A DNA stretch of 47,344 nucleotides, taken from positions 1-47,344 of the forward strand of contig JBPCNP010000069.1 in the NCBI GenBank assembly GCA_051001215.1, written 5' to 3'. This DNA comes from DATAQC01 sp051001215. Its GTDB lineage: Bacteria > Actinomycetota > Acidimicrobiia > Acidimicrobiales > AC-14. This document shows, in pieces, positions 40,214-47,344 of the stretch. The notes beneath the pieces were generated by a model. That model was not told the DNA's origin. It saw only the letters and a list, made by a program, of their open reading frames with translations, and searched no databases. Every line of letters begins with the position of its first letter. The first letter of the stretch is position 1. A program made the position numbers and the translations under genes.

Positions 40214-41284
40214 GTGAGCCGAGCAGCCACCCTGGCCCTGAGCGTCCTCGACCAGTCGCCGGTGCCCGACGGTTCGACGGCGGCCGACGCCGTCACCGAG
40301 ACCCTGGTGCTGGCCAGAGCCACCGAGCGGCTCGGCTACCGGCGTTTCTGGTTGGCCGAGCACCACAACACCCCATCCCTCGCCGGTACCGCCCCTGAGA
40401 TCCTGGTGGCGGCGGTGGCGAACGCCACCTCGACGATGCGGGTGGGGTCGGGGGGCGTTCTCTTGCCCTACTACAGCCCGTTCAAGGTGGCGGAGGTCTT
40501 CCGGATGCTCCACACCCTGTTCCCCGGGCGGATCGACCTGGGCATCGGCCGGGCCGCGGGGACCGATGCGGCGGCCGAGGCCGCGCTGCTGGCCAGCGGT
40601 GGGGCGTCGGGTGACCGCTACTTCGCCAACCACCTGGCCGACCTGATGGCCTTCCTGGGCGACGGTTTCGTCCACGCCTCCCCGGGGGGCGGGCCCGCGG
40701 GGACCGGGTCCGGCGGCGGCCACCCCTACGCCGGGGTCCGGGCCATGCCCGCCGGTCCCGGAGGGCCACAGGTGTGGCTTCTCGGATCCAGCGGCCAGAG
40801 CAGCGCCGCAGCAGCGGTGTTCGGGCTGCCCTTCGCCTTCGCCCACTTCATCGCCGCCGAGCTCGGTCCCGAGATCGTGACCGGGTACCGGCGACGGTTC
40901 CGGCCCGGCTCGCTCGCCTCGCCGCAGGTGGTGGTGGCGGTGTCCGTCCTGTGCGCGGGGACCGACGCCGAGGCCGACCGTCACGCCCTGGCCACCGATC
41001 TGTGGCGTCGCGGCCCCGAGGGGGCGCATCGGCCACCGATCGTGCGACCCGAGGACGTGGATCCGAGCTCGTGGACCGAGGTGGAACGCCAGCAGGCCGC
41101 TCGCCGCCGGGACCAGATGGTGGTGGGTGCGCCCGACCGGGTGCGGGACCGCCTCCGGGGCCTGGCCGTGGACTACGGCGCCGAGGAGCTCATGGTCGTC
41201 ACCGTGTGCCACGACCCCCAGGCCCGCCTGCGGTCCTACCAACTGCTGGCCGATGCCTTCGACCTGGCTCCGTGCCTGGTTTGA
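40214..41284 (+). CDS. LLM-class (luciferase-like, MsnO8-type) flavin-dependent monooxygenase
   Basis: 356 residues from GTG 40214 (GTG 40211 is adjacent). The family start LALSVLDQSPVPDGSTAADAV is followed by YRRFWLAEHHNTPSLAGTAPE (the AEHHN block of this subgroup), VGSGGVLLPYYSPFKVAEVF, FPGRIDLGIGRAAGTD and a late VWLLGSSGQSSAAAAVFGLP. These are TIM-barrel FMN/F420-dependent oxidoreductases; the substrate is not predictable. A strongly GC-rich Gly/Pro loop lies at about residues 158-178. Confidence 0.92.
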   Translation: MSRAATLALSVLDQSPVPDGSTAADAVTETLVLARATERLGYRRFWLAEHHNTPSLAGTAPEILVAAVANATSTMRVGSGGVLLPYYSPFKVAEVFRMLHTLFPGRIDLGIGRAAGTDAAAEAALLASGGASGDRYFANHLADLMAFLGDGFVHASPGGGPAGTGSGGGHPYAGVRAMPAGPGGPQVWLLGSSGQSSAAAAVFGLPFAFAHFIAAELGPEIVTGYRRRFRPGSLASPQVVVAVSVLCAGTDAEADRHALATDLWRRGPEGAHRPPIVRPEDVDPSSWTEVERQQAARRRDQMVVGAPDRVRDRLRGLAVDYGAEELMVVTVCHDPQARLRSYQLLADAFDLAPCLV

Positions 41285-41415
41285 GCCGGCTCGTGGCGGG
41301 ATTGGTCCAACTCGTGCTGTGGCGGGGAAAGCTGGCAGGGTCGTTGTCGGGCGCCGGCCACACCGTCGAGTGGGTCCGCCCTGCCAGTTGCCCGCCACTG
41401 AGAAGGAGCCACCAA

Positions 41416-41529
41416 ATGTCCGACCAGACCAAGCGCGCCGAAGAGAACCTCGAAAAGGCCGAGAACAACGACGAGTCAGCCACGCCCGCCGAGCGCAAGC
41501 ACGACCAGATCGACGAAGAGAAGAAGTAG
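41416..41529 (+). CDS. 37-residue charged small protein
   Basis: ATG 41416 follows an excellent ribosome site (GAAGGAG, 7 bases away). The product is hydrophilic and helical (SDQTKRAEENLEKAENNDES, then ERKHDQIDEEKK), lacks Cys and aromatics, and ends before a strong hairpin. The layout (own ribosome site, own terminator) argues that it is a real gene, possibly a stress-type disordered protein like the CsbD one at 10.6 kb. No family is recognised. Confidence 0.7.
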   Translation: MSDQTKRAEENLEKAENNDESATPAERKHDQIDEEKK

Positions 41530-41533
41530 CGCC

Positions 41534-41574
41534 CCGGGGGCGCACCGGCGTGATCAGACCACCGGTGCCCCCGG
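41534..41574. terminator. Strong hairpin between convergent genes
   Basis: Left arm 41534-41548 (CCGGGGGC, bulged GC, ACCGG) pairs with right arm 41562-41574 (CCGGTGCCCCCGG), with a 13-base loop. It starts 5 bases after the stop of the 37-residue gene and probably terminates both it and the opposite gene ending at 41627. Confidence 0.75.
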
Positions 41575-41626
41575 CGGCATTTCGCCGGGTCACCTCGGGC
41601 GTGCGCGTGACCGGGTGAGGTCGATC

Positions 41627-41971
41627 TCAGCGGCCCCGGCGCTTCTTCCACCGGTCCCACCAGCTGGGGCGGCCCTCGGCCTCACTCAGCTCCGCCAGGA
41701 TCTCGGGGACGGCGGCGTTGACGATGTCCTCGGCCTCGTCGAGGAGCTCGGCCGCCCCCTGATCCAGCCCGGGCGGCTCAGCAGGCGTTGCCGGGCTCAC
41801 GAGCGTGCCGTGGCGCCAATCGACGTCGGCCAGGCGGGGCGTGAAGGCCGGACAGCCGTCGGGACAGCGCCACGGGGCATCGGGTGCCAGATCGAGCGCG
41901 CACTTGCGCACCGTCTCGCCACCGGCGTACGTCCGGCTCTGGTAATGCTTGCAATCCGTGCGCATCGGCAT
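41627..41971 (-). CDS. Small Cys-containing conserved protein
   Basis: 114 residues from ATG 41969-41971 (upstream in-frame extension looks non-coding and runs into the whiB7 promoter). The N-terminal half holds four cysteines: RTDCKHYQSR, VRKCALDL, WRCPDGCPAF. This looks like a zinc- or Fe-S-binding knuckle. The C-terminal half is acidic, then ends basic and aromatic (RPSWWDRWKKRRGR). Function unknown. It is divergent from the whiB7-like gene, and the two share the intervening promoter region. Confidence 0.75.
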   Translation of the reverse strand: MPMRTDCKHYQSRTYAGGETVRKCALDLAPDAPWRCPDGCPAFTPRLADVDWRHGTLVSPATPAEPPGLDQGAAELLDEAEDIVNAAVPEILAELSEAEGRPSWWDRWKKRRGR

Positions 41972-41994
41972 GGCTCCATGCTGCCAGTTCACCG

Positions 41995-42032
41995 ATAATT
42001 CGGTTGACGCCACGCCGTGGGCGTGGTCCGAT
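41995..42032 (+). promoter_or_regulatory. Promoter of the whiB7-like gene with AT-rich upstream element
   Basis: ATAATT (41995-42000), three bases, then TTGACG (42004-42009, a near-consensus -35), a 17-base spacer, and TCCGAT (42027-42032, a weak -10). WhiB7-dependent promoters are known to carry an AT-rich block just upstream of the -35, read by the AT-hook. This block stands out in a very GC-rich region, so autoactivation is plausible. Confidence 0.55.
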
Positions 42033-42047
42033 GTCGGGGCCAGACAG

Positions 42048-42230
42048 ATGTTCGCCCCCCACGAGGTTCCTGTGTCCCGAGTACCGAGTTTGGTCGACAA
42101 GCCTCACGGCCGAGTCGGCTCGCTCGCGCGCCCGCACACGTGGATGCCCGCGGACCAGGCCAACCGGTCGTTTGCCAACGGCCACGCCATTAGGTGGCCT
42201 CGGGGCCGACGGGGGGGTTGCAGCGGGTAG
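42048..42230 (+). CDS. Upstream ORF in the whiB7 leader (60 codons)
   Basis: ATG 42048 lies about 10 bases after the expected transcription start, with no good ribosome site. A GTG at 42072 is in frame and could be the start. The frame ends with TAG 42228-42230 between the antiterminator arms. The peptide is not conserved-looking and rich in Arg, Pro and Trp. Its last codons overlap arm 42193-42207. Its role would be to report ribosome progress rather than to make a product. Confidence 0.5.
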   Translation: MFAPHEVPVSRVPSLVDKPHGRVGSLARPHTWMPADQANRSFANGHAIRWPRGRRGGCSG

Positions 42231-42288
42231 ATCTCGCACCCATCTCCGACGCAGGGCCCCGAGGCCGCCGGCACCAGCCGGCGGCCTC
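42193..42288 (+). promoter_or_regulatory. Transcription attenuator: alternative antiterminator and terminator stems
   Basis: Arm A 42193-42207 pairs with arm B 42255-42269 (14 Watson-Crick pairs and one G-U). Arm C 42261-42272 pairs perfectly with arm D 42277-42288 (12 pairs, 4-base loop), followed by a pyrimidine-rich TCTCGCTATT. B and C share 9 bases, so the stems exclude each other. The uORF translates across arm A. A ribosome that finishes the uORF should block A and allow the C-D terminator; a ribosome stalled earlier leaves A free to form A-B and permits readthrough into whiB7. Confidence 0.75.
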
Positions 42289-42377
42289 TCGCTATTGCCC
42301 GACAGCTCGAGGATCTCGGGCTGCGACACCCGACACACGCACCGGCAAGAACACCGACAAGACAGAGGGGAAGAGCC

Positions 42378-42692
42378 ATGTCGGCCGAACGGTGGTTCGA
42401 AGACGACAAGACCGAGGCGCCGACGGACCTGGCGCTGTGCCGCGACGGCACGGGCGACCTGGTCACCCTGTTCTTCTCGGAGCAGATCGACGACATCGCC
42501 CGGGCCAAGGCCATCTGCGGTGAGTGCCCGATCCGGGAGTCGTGCTTCGCCGAGGCGCTGGCCCGGCGCGAGCCCTACGGCGTGTGGGGCGGCCAGCTGT
42601 TCTTCAAGGGCAAGGTCCTGGCCATGAAGCGGCCGCGTGGGCGCCCTCCGAAGAGCGCTCAGACCTGTCTGCCCGAGGCGCCGTGTGCCTGA
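42378..42692 (+). CDS. whiB7: WhiB7-like iron-sulfur transcription factor
   Basis: 104 residues, ATG after a GAGGGGAAGA ribosome site. Four cluster cysteines (Cys21, Cys47, Cys50, Cys56), the GVWGG turn (68-72) and a C-terminal AT-hook KRPRGRPPK (84-92). The hook and the segment EPYGVWGGQLF place it with WhiB7, the actinobacterial regulator of intrinsic antibiotic resistance that binds the primary sigma factor. The leader upstream has the matching attenuator architecture. An extra tail with two Cys (QTCLPEAPC) follows the hook, which is unusual. Confidence 0.9.
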   Translation: MSAERWFEDDKTEAPTDLALCRDGTGDLVTLFFSEQIDDIARAKAICGECPIRESCFAEALARREPYGVWGGQLFFKGKVLAMKRPRGRPPKSAQTCLPEAPCA

Positions 42693-42716
42693 GGCGCCGT
42701 GAGCGTGAGGCAGGCC

Positions 42717-43658
42717 TCAGGGCGTCTCGATCCAGTCGGCCGTGAGGAACAGCCAGAAGGCCAACCCGGCCCAGCGCCCGTACCGGGAGAACCGGTCGAC
42801 GATGGCGTCGTCGGCCACACTGGGTCGGCCGACGAGGCGGGCGAACTTGGGCCGGGTCCACGAGTCGAGAATCAACCTCGAGTACCGGCCGAGCAGGACC
42901 ATCACGTGGCACGCGGCATAGGGGCCCACGCCGGGGAGGGCCTGGAGGCGGCGGTCGATTTCCTCGTCGGGGAGGTCGCCGGCGTCCAGGTCCTCCAGGT
43001 CGATGGTGCCGTCGGCCACGGAGGCGGCGAGGGTGGCCAGGTAGCGGCCGCGGTAGCCGGCCCGGACCACGTCGCGGTAGAAGCTCTCGCCGGCTTCAGC
43101 CATGGCCACCGGTGTGGGGAAGGCCCGACCAGCCGGTCCGGACGGCGTCGCACCAGGGGCGGGAACGCCGAGATGTTCGACGAGGGCGCCGATCATGCGC
43201 GTCGTCGCCGACCAGGCGCAGTTCGTGGTGCACACGGTCTTGACCACGTCCTCGAACACCGTCGGGCTCCGCACGAGACGACCGGCCCCGCCGACCGCCC
43301 ACGCCAGGTCGGGGTCGGTGGCCACCAGGGCATAGAAAGCCGAGAGGTCCTCGTCGAGGCGCAGGACCCGGCGCATCTGGGTCCTGACCTGGTGGGGTTC
43401 GCCGGGCCGCACCCGTGGGCCGAGCAGCGTCACCCTGGCCGAGCCGGGACCGGCCGGCGCAACCAGCACCGTTCGGGCCGTGCCGCGCCGACCGCCAGGC
43501 ACGGGGACGGTGATCTCGAGCGTCCGCCTGTCGAGGTCCAGGGCCATCGGGGGCAGGGCGGTGAGGCCGTGGGACTGCAACGTCCTCCACAGGTCCACCG
43601 GCTCGCCGCCCGCACCCTCGAGGGCCAGGTCGAAGGCGGTGGGCGTGGCTGGGGTCAT
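42717..43658 (-). CDS. HhH-GPD superfamily DNA glycosylase (AlkA-like)
   Basis: 313 residues. The C-terminal two thirds show the helix-hairpin-helix of the Nth/AlkA superfamily: FEDVVKTVCTTNCAWSATTR, then ALPGVGPYAACHVMVLLGRY (hairpin with LPGVGPY) and the following Asp in SRLILDSWTR, the expected catalytic position. The N-terminal part (1-100) is beta-rich as in AlkA. It probably excises alkylated or oxidised bases. No Fe-S cysteines of the Nth type are seen. It is convergent with whiB7 across a small hairpin (TGAGGC 42706-42711, mirrored 42714-42719). Confidence 0.85.
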   Translation of the reverse strand: MTPATPTAFDLALEGAGGEPVDLWRTLQSHGLTALPPMALDLDRRTLEITVPVPGGRRGTARTVLVAPAGPGSARVTLLGPRVRPGEPHQVRTQMRRVLRLDEDLSAFYALVATDPDLAWAVGGAGRLVRSPTVFEDVVKTVCTTNCAWSATTRMIGALVEHLGVPAPGATPSGPAGRAFPTPVAMAEAGESFYRDVVRAGYRGRYLATLAASVADGTIDLEDLDAGDLPDEEIDRRLQALPGVGPYAACHVMVLLGRYSRLILDSWTRPKFARLVGRPSVADDAIVDRFSRYGRWAGLAFWLFLTADWIETP

Positions 43659-43678
43659 TCGGGGGTAGGACGTTAGCC

Positions 43679-44065
43679 GTGGACGACACCAGCAGCGACC
43701 AGGACGACCAGGACCCCGGCGACGAGGGACCTGATGAGACGAAATCCGACGACCAGAAGCCCGGCGACCAGAAGCCCGGCGACGGAGAGTCCGACACCGA
43801 GGAGTCCGACACCGAGGAGTCCGACAACGACGCCCACGGCGGCGACGGTGACGAGGGCGGCGCCGGCGACTCCGCTCGCGTCGACGACCTCGGTGACCGG
43901 ATCGAGTCGGCGCGGGCCAAGGCCGAGGAGCACGTCGAGGGCGTAGCCGAGCCTGAGGACCAATCCGCCGGCGACGACGGCGGCGGCGACGGCGAGGAGA
44001 CGTTCGCCGACAGTGGCGACGACGAGTCCGAATCCGAGGACGACCAGACCATCGCCCCCGGCTGA
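43679..44065 (+). CDS. Acidic disordered protein with short helical motif
   Basis: 128 residues from a GTG. The bulk is Asp, Glu, Ser and Gly with small repeats (DQKPGDQKPGD, SDTEESDTEESD, each from a 15-base DNA repeat). One ordered-looking helix RVDDLGDRIESARAKAEEHV occurs at about 67-86; similar RIDxLGxxIxxAR segments occur in short actinobacterial proteins, which favours this strand over the hydrophobic antisense frame. Function unknown. Divergent from the glycosylase gene by 20 bases. Confidence 0.6.
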   Translation: MDDTSSDQDDQDPGDEGPDETKSDDQKPGDQKPGDGESDTEESDTEESDNDAHGGDGDEGGAGDSARVDDLGDRIESARAKAEEHVEGVAEPEDQSAGDDGGGDGEETFADSGDDESESEDDQTIAPG

Positions 44066-44106
44066 GCGGTCAGATCTCGAAGCCGCGCTGACGAGGTGGC
44101 GGGTGG

Positions 44107-44775
44107 GTGCGCGCAGGGCACGTCGGCGTCGTTGAGGCGGGCCAGGGCCTCCACCCGGCGCGGCGGATGAGGAGCGCCGGGTTCGGTCGACCGCCACACG
44201 TCCTCGTCGAGGGTGCCGATCGAGAAGTTGACCCGCACCGAGGTGCGCCGGCCGCCTCGGCCAGAAGCTCGAGGTCGGACAGGACCAGGGTGGACTTGGT
44301 GAGGATGGAGAAGGGGTTGGCCACTGCGACCAGCTCGCCCACGATGCCGCGGGTCAGACGGAACTTGGCCTCGCAGCGTTGGTAGGGATCGGTGTTGGTG
44401 CCCATGGCGAGGTGATCGCCCGCCCTCTTGCCGGGAGCCAGCTCGGCCCGCACCCGCTCGACGGCGTTGATCTTGACCACGATGCGACGTTCGAAATCGG
44501 TTCCCGCGTTCATGCCCAGGTACTCGTGGGTGGGCCGAGCGAGGGTTGCAGTAGGTGCAAGCATGGCTGCAGCCTCGGTAGGCGTTGATGGTGAATCGGA
44601 AAGGCATGGACGACGCCTTGGGCACCTCGTTGATGACCAGGCGGGCCCGGACGTGGAGAAACTCCATTCCCCGGTACTCACCCCGCCCGACATGGCGCTC
44701 GACCTCTTCGAACAGCGCCCCCTGAGGGTCGTTTCCGGCGAGCTGCCATCGCAAGCCTGGCGGCGGTGTTGCCAC
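44107..44775 (-). pseudogene. Truncated, frameshifted radical SAM gene (Rv2578c-like)
   Basis: From ATG 44773-44775 the frame reads into PFRFTINAYRGCSHACTYC, the radical SAM CxxxCxxC motif. It then shifts to a second frame for LARPTHEYLGMNAGTDFERR, AMGTNTDPYQRCEAKFRLTRG and ANPFSILTKSTLVLSDLELL. It shifts back for SVRVNFSIGTLDEDVWRST and EALARLNDADVPCA, and the sequence breaks off there. The C-terminal third is missing. Intact relatives are conserved actinobacterial radical SAM proteins distantly like spore photoproduct lyase. Confidence 0.85.
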
Positions 44776-44905
44776 CCCGTCAGTGTAGCCGAACAGACGT
44801 TCGCCTCACCGGTAGAGCCGGGCGGGTTACGGCCAGGATGCGACGGGTAGTGTCCAGTCGGTCGGGGGACAACCCGGCGTGACGTCAGCGAAGAAGGAGA
44901 CAACC

Positions 44906-45265
44906 GTGTTCAGGTCACTTCGCTTCCTGTCGGCAGTGGCCGTGGCTGCCGCCGTGCTCGCCGGCTGCGGGACCAGCAAGTCGACTACGGATGCCACGAT
45001 CAGCGCCTGCAACGCCGACCCGGGCGGAGGCAAGCCGACGGCCAAGGGAGAGGTTCGCAACACGTCGTCCGAGAGCAGCACGTTCTTCCTGCGGATCGGG
45101 TTCTACGACTCCAGCGGCAACCGCGTGGCTGAGGGCGTCGACACGGTCGGGAGCGTCGACCCCGGCGGCACCGGCCCCTGGAACACCACGGGAGCCGTCG
45201 ACGCCAAGGGACCGCTGACCTGCAAGGTGGTGACCCTGCGGCGCACGGCGGCGCCTGGCGGCTGA
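44906..45265 (+). CDS. Small lipoprotein with beta-sandwich domain
   Basis: 119 residues from GTG 44906, chosen for the AAGGAG ribosome site 6 bases upstream; an in-frame GTG at 44879 has none. The lipoprotein signal FRSLRFLSAVAVAAAVLAGC ends in a lipobox. The mature part has an FxLYD-type pattern (AKGEVRNTSSESSTFFLRIG, FYDSSGNRVAEGVDTVGSVD, PGGTGPWNTTG) with two further Cys (SACNAD, LTCKVV) that may form a disulfide. An extracytoplasmic binding or structural role is likely. Confidence 0.8.
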   Translation: MFRSLRFLSAVAVAAAVLAGCGTSKSTTDATISACNADPGGGKPTAKGEVRNTSSESSTFFLRIGFYDSSGNRVAEGVDTVGSVDPGGTGPWNTTGAVDAKGPLTCKVVTLRRTAAPGG

Positions 45266-45369
45266 GCTAGCCAATATCACCCTGTTCTCGTTTGTTCGAC
45301 GTTGCCGCGCCGATGTGGTGATCGTGCGGACCCGGCGTGGTGGCTGGGCTGTGCTATCCCGAGGGGACC

Positions 45370-47139
45370 ATGATCCTCGTCGACCTCACCGATGTGGGCG
45401 CCCGGCGTCCTGATCGGCCGTTGTTCGAGGCGCTGTCGCTCACCGTGGCGTCAGGTGACCGACTCGGGGTGGTCGGGCGCAATGGAGGCGGGAAGTCGAC
45501 GCTGCTGCGCGTCCTGGCCGGGGAGGCAGAGCCCGAGGAGGGCACGGTGCGCCGGGGCCGGGGAGTGCGGGTGGAGTTTCTCAGCCAGCGCCCGGTGCTG
45601 CCTGCGGGCACTGTCGGGGCGGCCGTCGGGAGCCATTGGGAGGCAGCGGCCATCCTCGACCGCCTGGGGATGGCGCCCCTGGCCGGTGCCGATGTGGCCA
45701 CCCTGTCGGGCGGCCAGGCCAAGCGGGTCGCCCTGGCACGCGTCCTGGTGGCCGAGGTCGACCTGTTGGTCCTCGATGAGCCCACCAACCACCTCGACCT
45801 CGAGGCTGTCAGCTGGTTGGAGGACCGCCTGTCCCGCTTCGGTGGCGGCCTGGTGCTGGTGACCCACGACCGCCACGTGCTCGACCGGGTGACGACGCGG
45901 GTGTTGGAGCTCGACCGGGGCCACGGCTACGTGCACGACGGCGGCTACCAGTCCTATCTCGACGCCCGGGTCGAGCGAGCCGATGCCGACGCCAGCGCCG
46001 AGGCCGTGCGGCGGAACCTGGCCCGGGTCGAGCTGGCGTGGCTGCGACGGGGCGCACCGGCGCGCACGCGCAAGTCCAAGGCCCGAATCGCCAGCGCCAC
46101 CGCCATCGTCGACGGGCGTCCGCCTCCGCCCGATCGTCCCGGCACCCTCGACCTCGACGCCGCCCGCCGGGGAGCGGGCACCCCGAGACTGGGCGACAAG
46201 GTGGTGGTGCTCCATGGGGTGGGCCACCGCTACGGCAGCGACCCCTGGCTGTTCGCCGACCTCGACCTCGACCTCGCACCCGGCGGGCGCCTCGGTATCG
46301 TCGGCCCCAACGGCTCGGGAAAGTCCACGCTGCTCGACATCGTCGCCGGACGGCTGGCGCCTACGGCCGGGAGGGTGGAGATCGGGACCACAGTGCGCAT
46401 GGGGTACTACGACCAGGTCGGCCGGGACCTCGACCCCACGTTGCGCGTGCGCGACGCCGTGGCCGGCAAGGCCGCCCAGCCGAGCTGGGAGCAGGCCCGG
46501 CTCATGGAGCGCTTCTGGTTCGACGACGACGCCCAGTGGGCGACCATCGCCACGCTGTCGGGCGGTGAGCGGCGCCGGCTCCAGCTCCTCCTGGTGCTGG
46601 CCGACCTGCCCAACGTGGTCATCCTCGACGAGCCCACCAACGATCTCGACCTCGACACCCTTCGTGTGGTGGAGGACCATCTCGAGGGTTGGCCAGGCGC
46701 GGTTGTCGTCGTCAGCCACGACCGGGCCCTGCTCGAGCGCACGGTCGACGACGTCCTCGTGCTCGACGGCCGGGGGGGGACGAGCGTGCCACCGGGCGGG
46801 TTCGCCGTCTACGAAGCCACCCGCCTGCAGGACCGGCGCCGCAAGCCACTGGCGGCGACGGCCGCGCCCCGCGCCGACGCGTCCCCGACCGAAGCCGACG
46901 GCGGCGCCCCGCCGGCCAGAAAGGAAAGATCGCCGAGCACGGTGCGGCGACTCATCGCCGAGACGGAGCGCAACCTCGCCGATGTCACCGCCCGCCGCGA
47001 CGGGCTCGGCGTCGAGCTGGGACGGGCCGCCGACCACACCGGTCTGGCCGTGTTGGCCGAGCAGCTGGCCGCCGCCGAGGCCCGGGTCGCCGAGCTCGAG
47101 GAACGGTGGTTGGCCCTGGCCGACGAGCTCGGGGGGTGA
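45370..47139 (+). CDS. ABC-F family ATP-binding protein
   Basis: 589 residues from ATG 45370 (GAGGGG 5 bases upstream). Two ABC domains without membrane segments: Walker A GRNGGGKST, signature LSGGQ, Walker B LVLDEPTNHLDL; then GPNGSGKST, LSGGE, VVILDEPTNDLDL. The linker between them is helical and basic (ELAWLRRGAPARTRKSKARI), and a C-terminal coiled coil (about 535-589) resembles Uup. ABC-F proteins act on the ribosome or, in the Uup type, on DNA/ribosome-linked stress; some protect from antibiotics. The WhiB7-type regulator lies 2.7 kb away, but intervening genes break any operon. Confidence 0.92.
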   Translation: MILVDLTDVGARRPDRPLFEALSLTVASGDRLGVVGRNGGGKSTLLRVLAGEAEPEEGTVRRGRGVRVEFLSQRPVLPAGTVGAAVGSHWEAAAILDRLGMAPLAGADVATLSGGQAKRVALARVLVAEVDLLVLDEPTNHLDLEAVSWLEDRLSRFGGGLVLVTHDRHVLDRVTTRVLELDRGHGYVHDGGYQSYLDARVERADADASAEAVRRNLARVELAWLRRGAPARTRKSKARIASATAIVDGRPPPPDRPGTLDLDAARRGAGTPRLGDKVVVLHGVGHRYGSDPWLFADLDLDLAPGGRLGIVGPNGSGKSTLLDIVAGRLAPTAGRVEIGTTVRMGYYDQVGRDLDPTLRVRDAVAGKAAQPSWEQARLMERFWFDDDAQWATIATLSGGERRRLQLLLVLADLPNVVILDEPTNDLDLDTLRVVEDHLEGWPGAVVVVSHDRALLERTVDDVLVLDGRGGTSVPPGGFAVYEATRLQDRRRKPLAATAAPRADASPTEADGGAPPARKERSPSTVRRLIAETERNLADVTARRDGLGVELGRAADHTGLAVLAEQLAAAEARVAELEERWLALADELGG

Positions 47140-47246
47140 GGTCGGCCCGGGGTTGATCCGACGACGTTCGGGTTGGCGTATGGCTGGGTAGGACGGGCCC
47201 ATGTCCCCAACCTGGAACGAGGTTGTCCCGGACCTTGTTGAAATGA

Positions 47247-47344
47247 GGTGGTGGTCCCCCGCCTGAGACCTGCCGGCTGGTAGGTACTGGGCGTTCGCCA
47301 AGAACACCAACAGAAGGGGACCACCACCGTGGACAAGACCGTAC
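47247..47344. repeat. 13-bp inverted repeat before a possible GTG start at the window edge
   Basis: GGTGGTGGTCCCC (47247-47259) is perfectly mirrored at 47316-47328. GTG 47329 follows at once and reads V-D-K-T-V to the window end, with GAAGGGG 9-15 bases upstream. It may be the start of an insertion sequence gene or a regulated gene; too little is visible to decide. Confidence 0.5.

Noticed and set aside
43673..44197. A 174-codon leftward frame that looks like a multi-helix membrane protein
   Set aside because: It is the antisense of an Asp/Glu repeat gene; such codons read backwards give Val/Leu. The opposite strand has a recognisable helix motif, and this frame also crosses into the radical SAM remnant.
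45370..47139. The ABC-F gene as a member of a whiB7-controlled resistance operon
   Set aside because: It is 2.7 kb away, with opposite-strand genes and a lipoprotein gene between, and no AT-rich/-35 element like that of whiB7 was found before it.
1..47344. tRNA or rRNA genes
   Set aside because: I saw no cloverleaf with a GTTCGA-type T-loop and CCA-side pairing, and no rRNA-like stretch.

Overview
The window is high-GC actinobacterial DNA, most likely from the class Acidimicrobiia or a close relative. The evidence is the very GC-rich codon use, frequent GTG/TTG starts, and actinobacteria-typical genes: a pafB-pafC WYL pair next to tatA-tatC-helY (the mycobacterial gene order), a DUF4193 zinc-ribbon protein, an Rpf-like muralytic protein and a WhiB7-like regulator. 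Both ends carry IS-like sequence (an IS630-type transposase start at the left edge, a 13-bp inverted repeat before a possible start codon at the right edge). This suggests that the contig stops at repeats.

Layout. 0.4-2.4 kb: an acyl-CoA-dehydrogenase-like gene behind a cysteine-bearing SufR-like regulator. 2.4-10.7 kb: pafB, pafC, signal peptidase I, a glycerophosphodiesterase (opposite strand), tatA, tatC, helY, a lipid-kinase-like protein and a CsbD-like protein. 10.8-16.3 kb: an M20 peptidase, a double-domain ThyX-like protein, DUF4193, a repeat-bearing protein, a GNAT acetyltransferase and a Nudix hydrolase. 16.3-22.9 kb: an accessory stretch with a disordered G/R/P-rich protein, a cupredoxin lipoprotein, two badly degraded genes around an intact peroxiredoxin, and an HTH-coiled-coil protein of lower GC. 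23-27.8 kb: a phosphoribulokinase with a conserved partner, a protein of 36-residue repeats, and a Cys-rich protein. 27.9-35.7 kb: rmuC, a quinone oxidoreductase, a frameshifted aldo/keto reductase, a K+ channel with RCK domain, a small HTH protein, a Ser/Gly-rich surface protein, a SpoIIE phosphatase remnant and an anti-sigma-type kinase pair. 35.8-47.1 kb: typA, a beta-propeller lipoprotein, an Rpf-like protein, a luciferase-like monooxygenase, whiB7 with its leader, an HhH-GPD glycosylase, a radical SAM pseudogene, a lipoprotein and an ABC-F ATPase.

The most informative signals are: (1) a complete ribosome-controlled attenuator in front of the whiB7-like gene, with AT-rich/-35 promoter, 60-codon uORF, and mutually exclusive antiterminator and terminator stems; (2) an identical 24-bp minisatellite at two loci 17 kb apart, coding in one and non-coding in the other; (3) several genes (tatC, an anti-sigma kinase, helY, possibly the acyl-CoA dehydrogenase) whose N-termini can only be reached from ATC or CTG; (4) a ThyX-like protein whose two halves carry complementary pieces of the ThyX motif; (5) multi-lesion pseudogenes. 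All calls come from reading the sequence; no database search was made.
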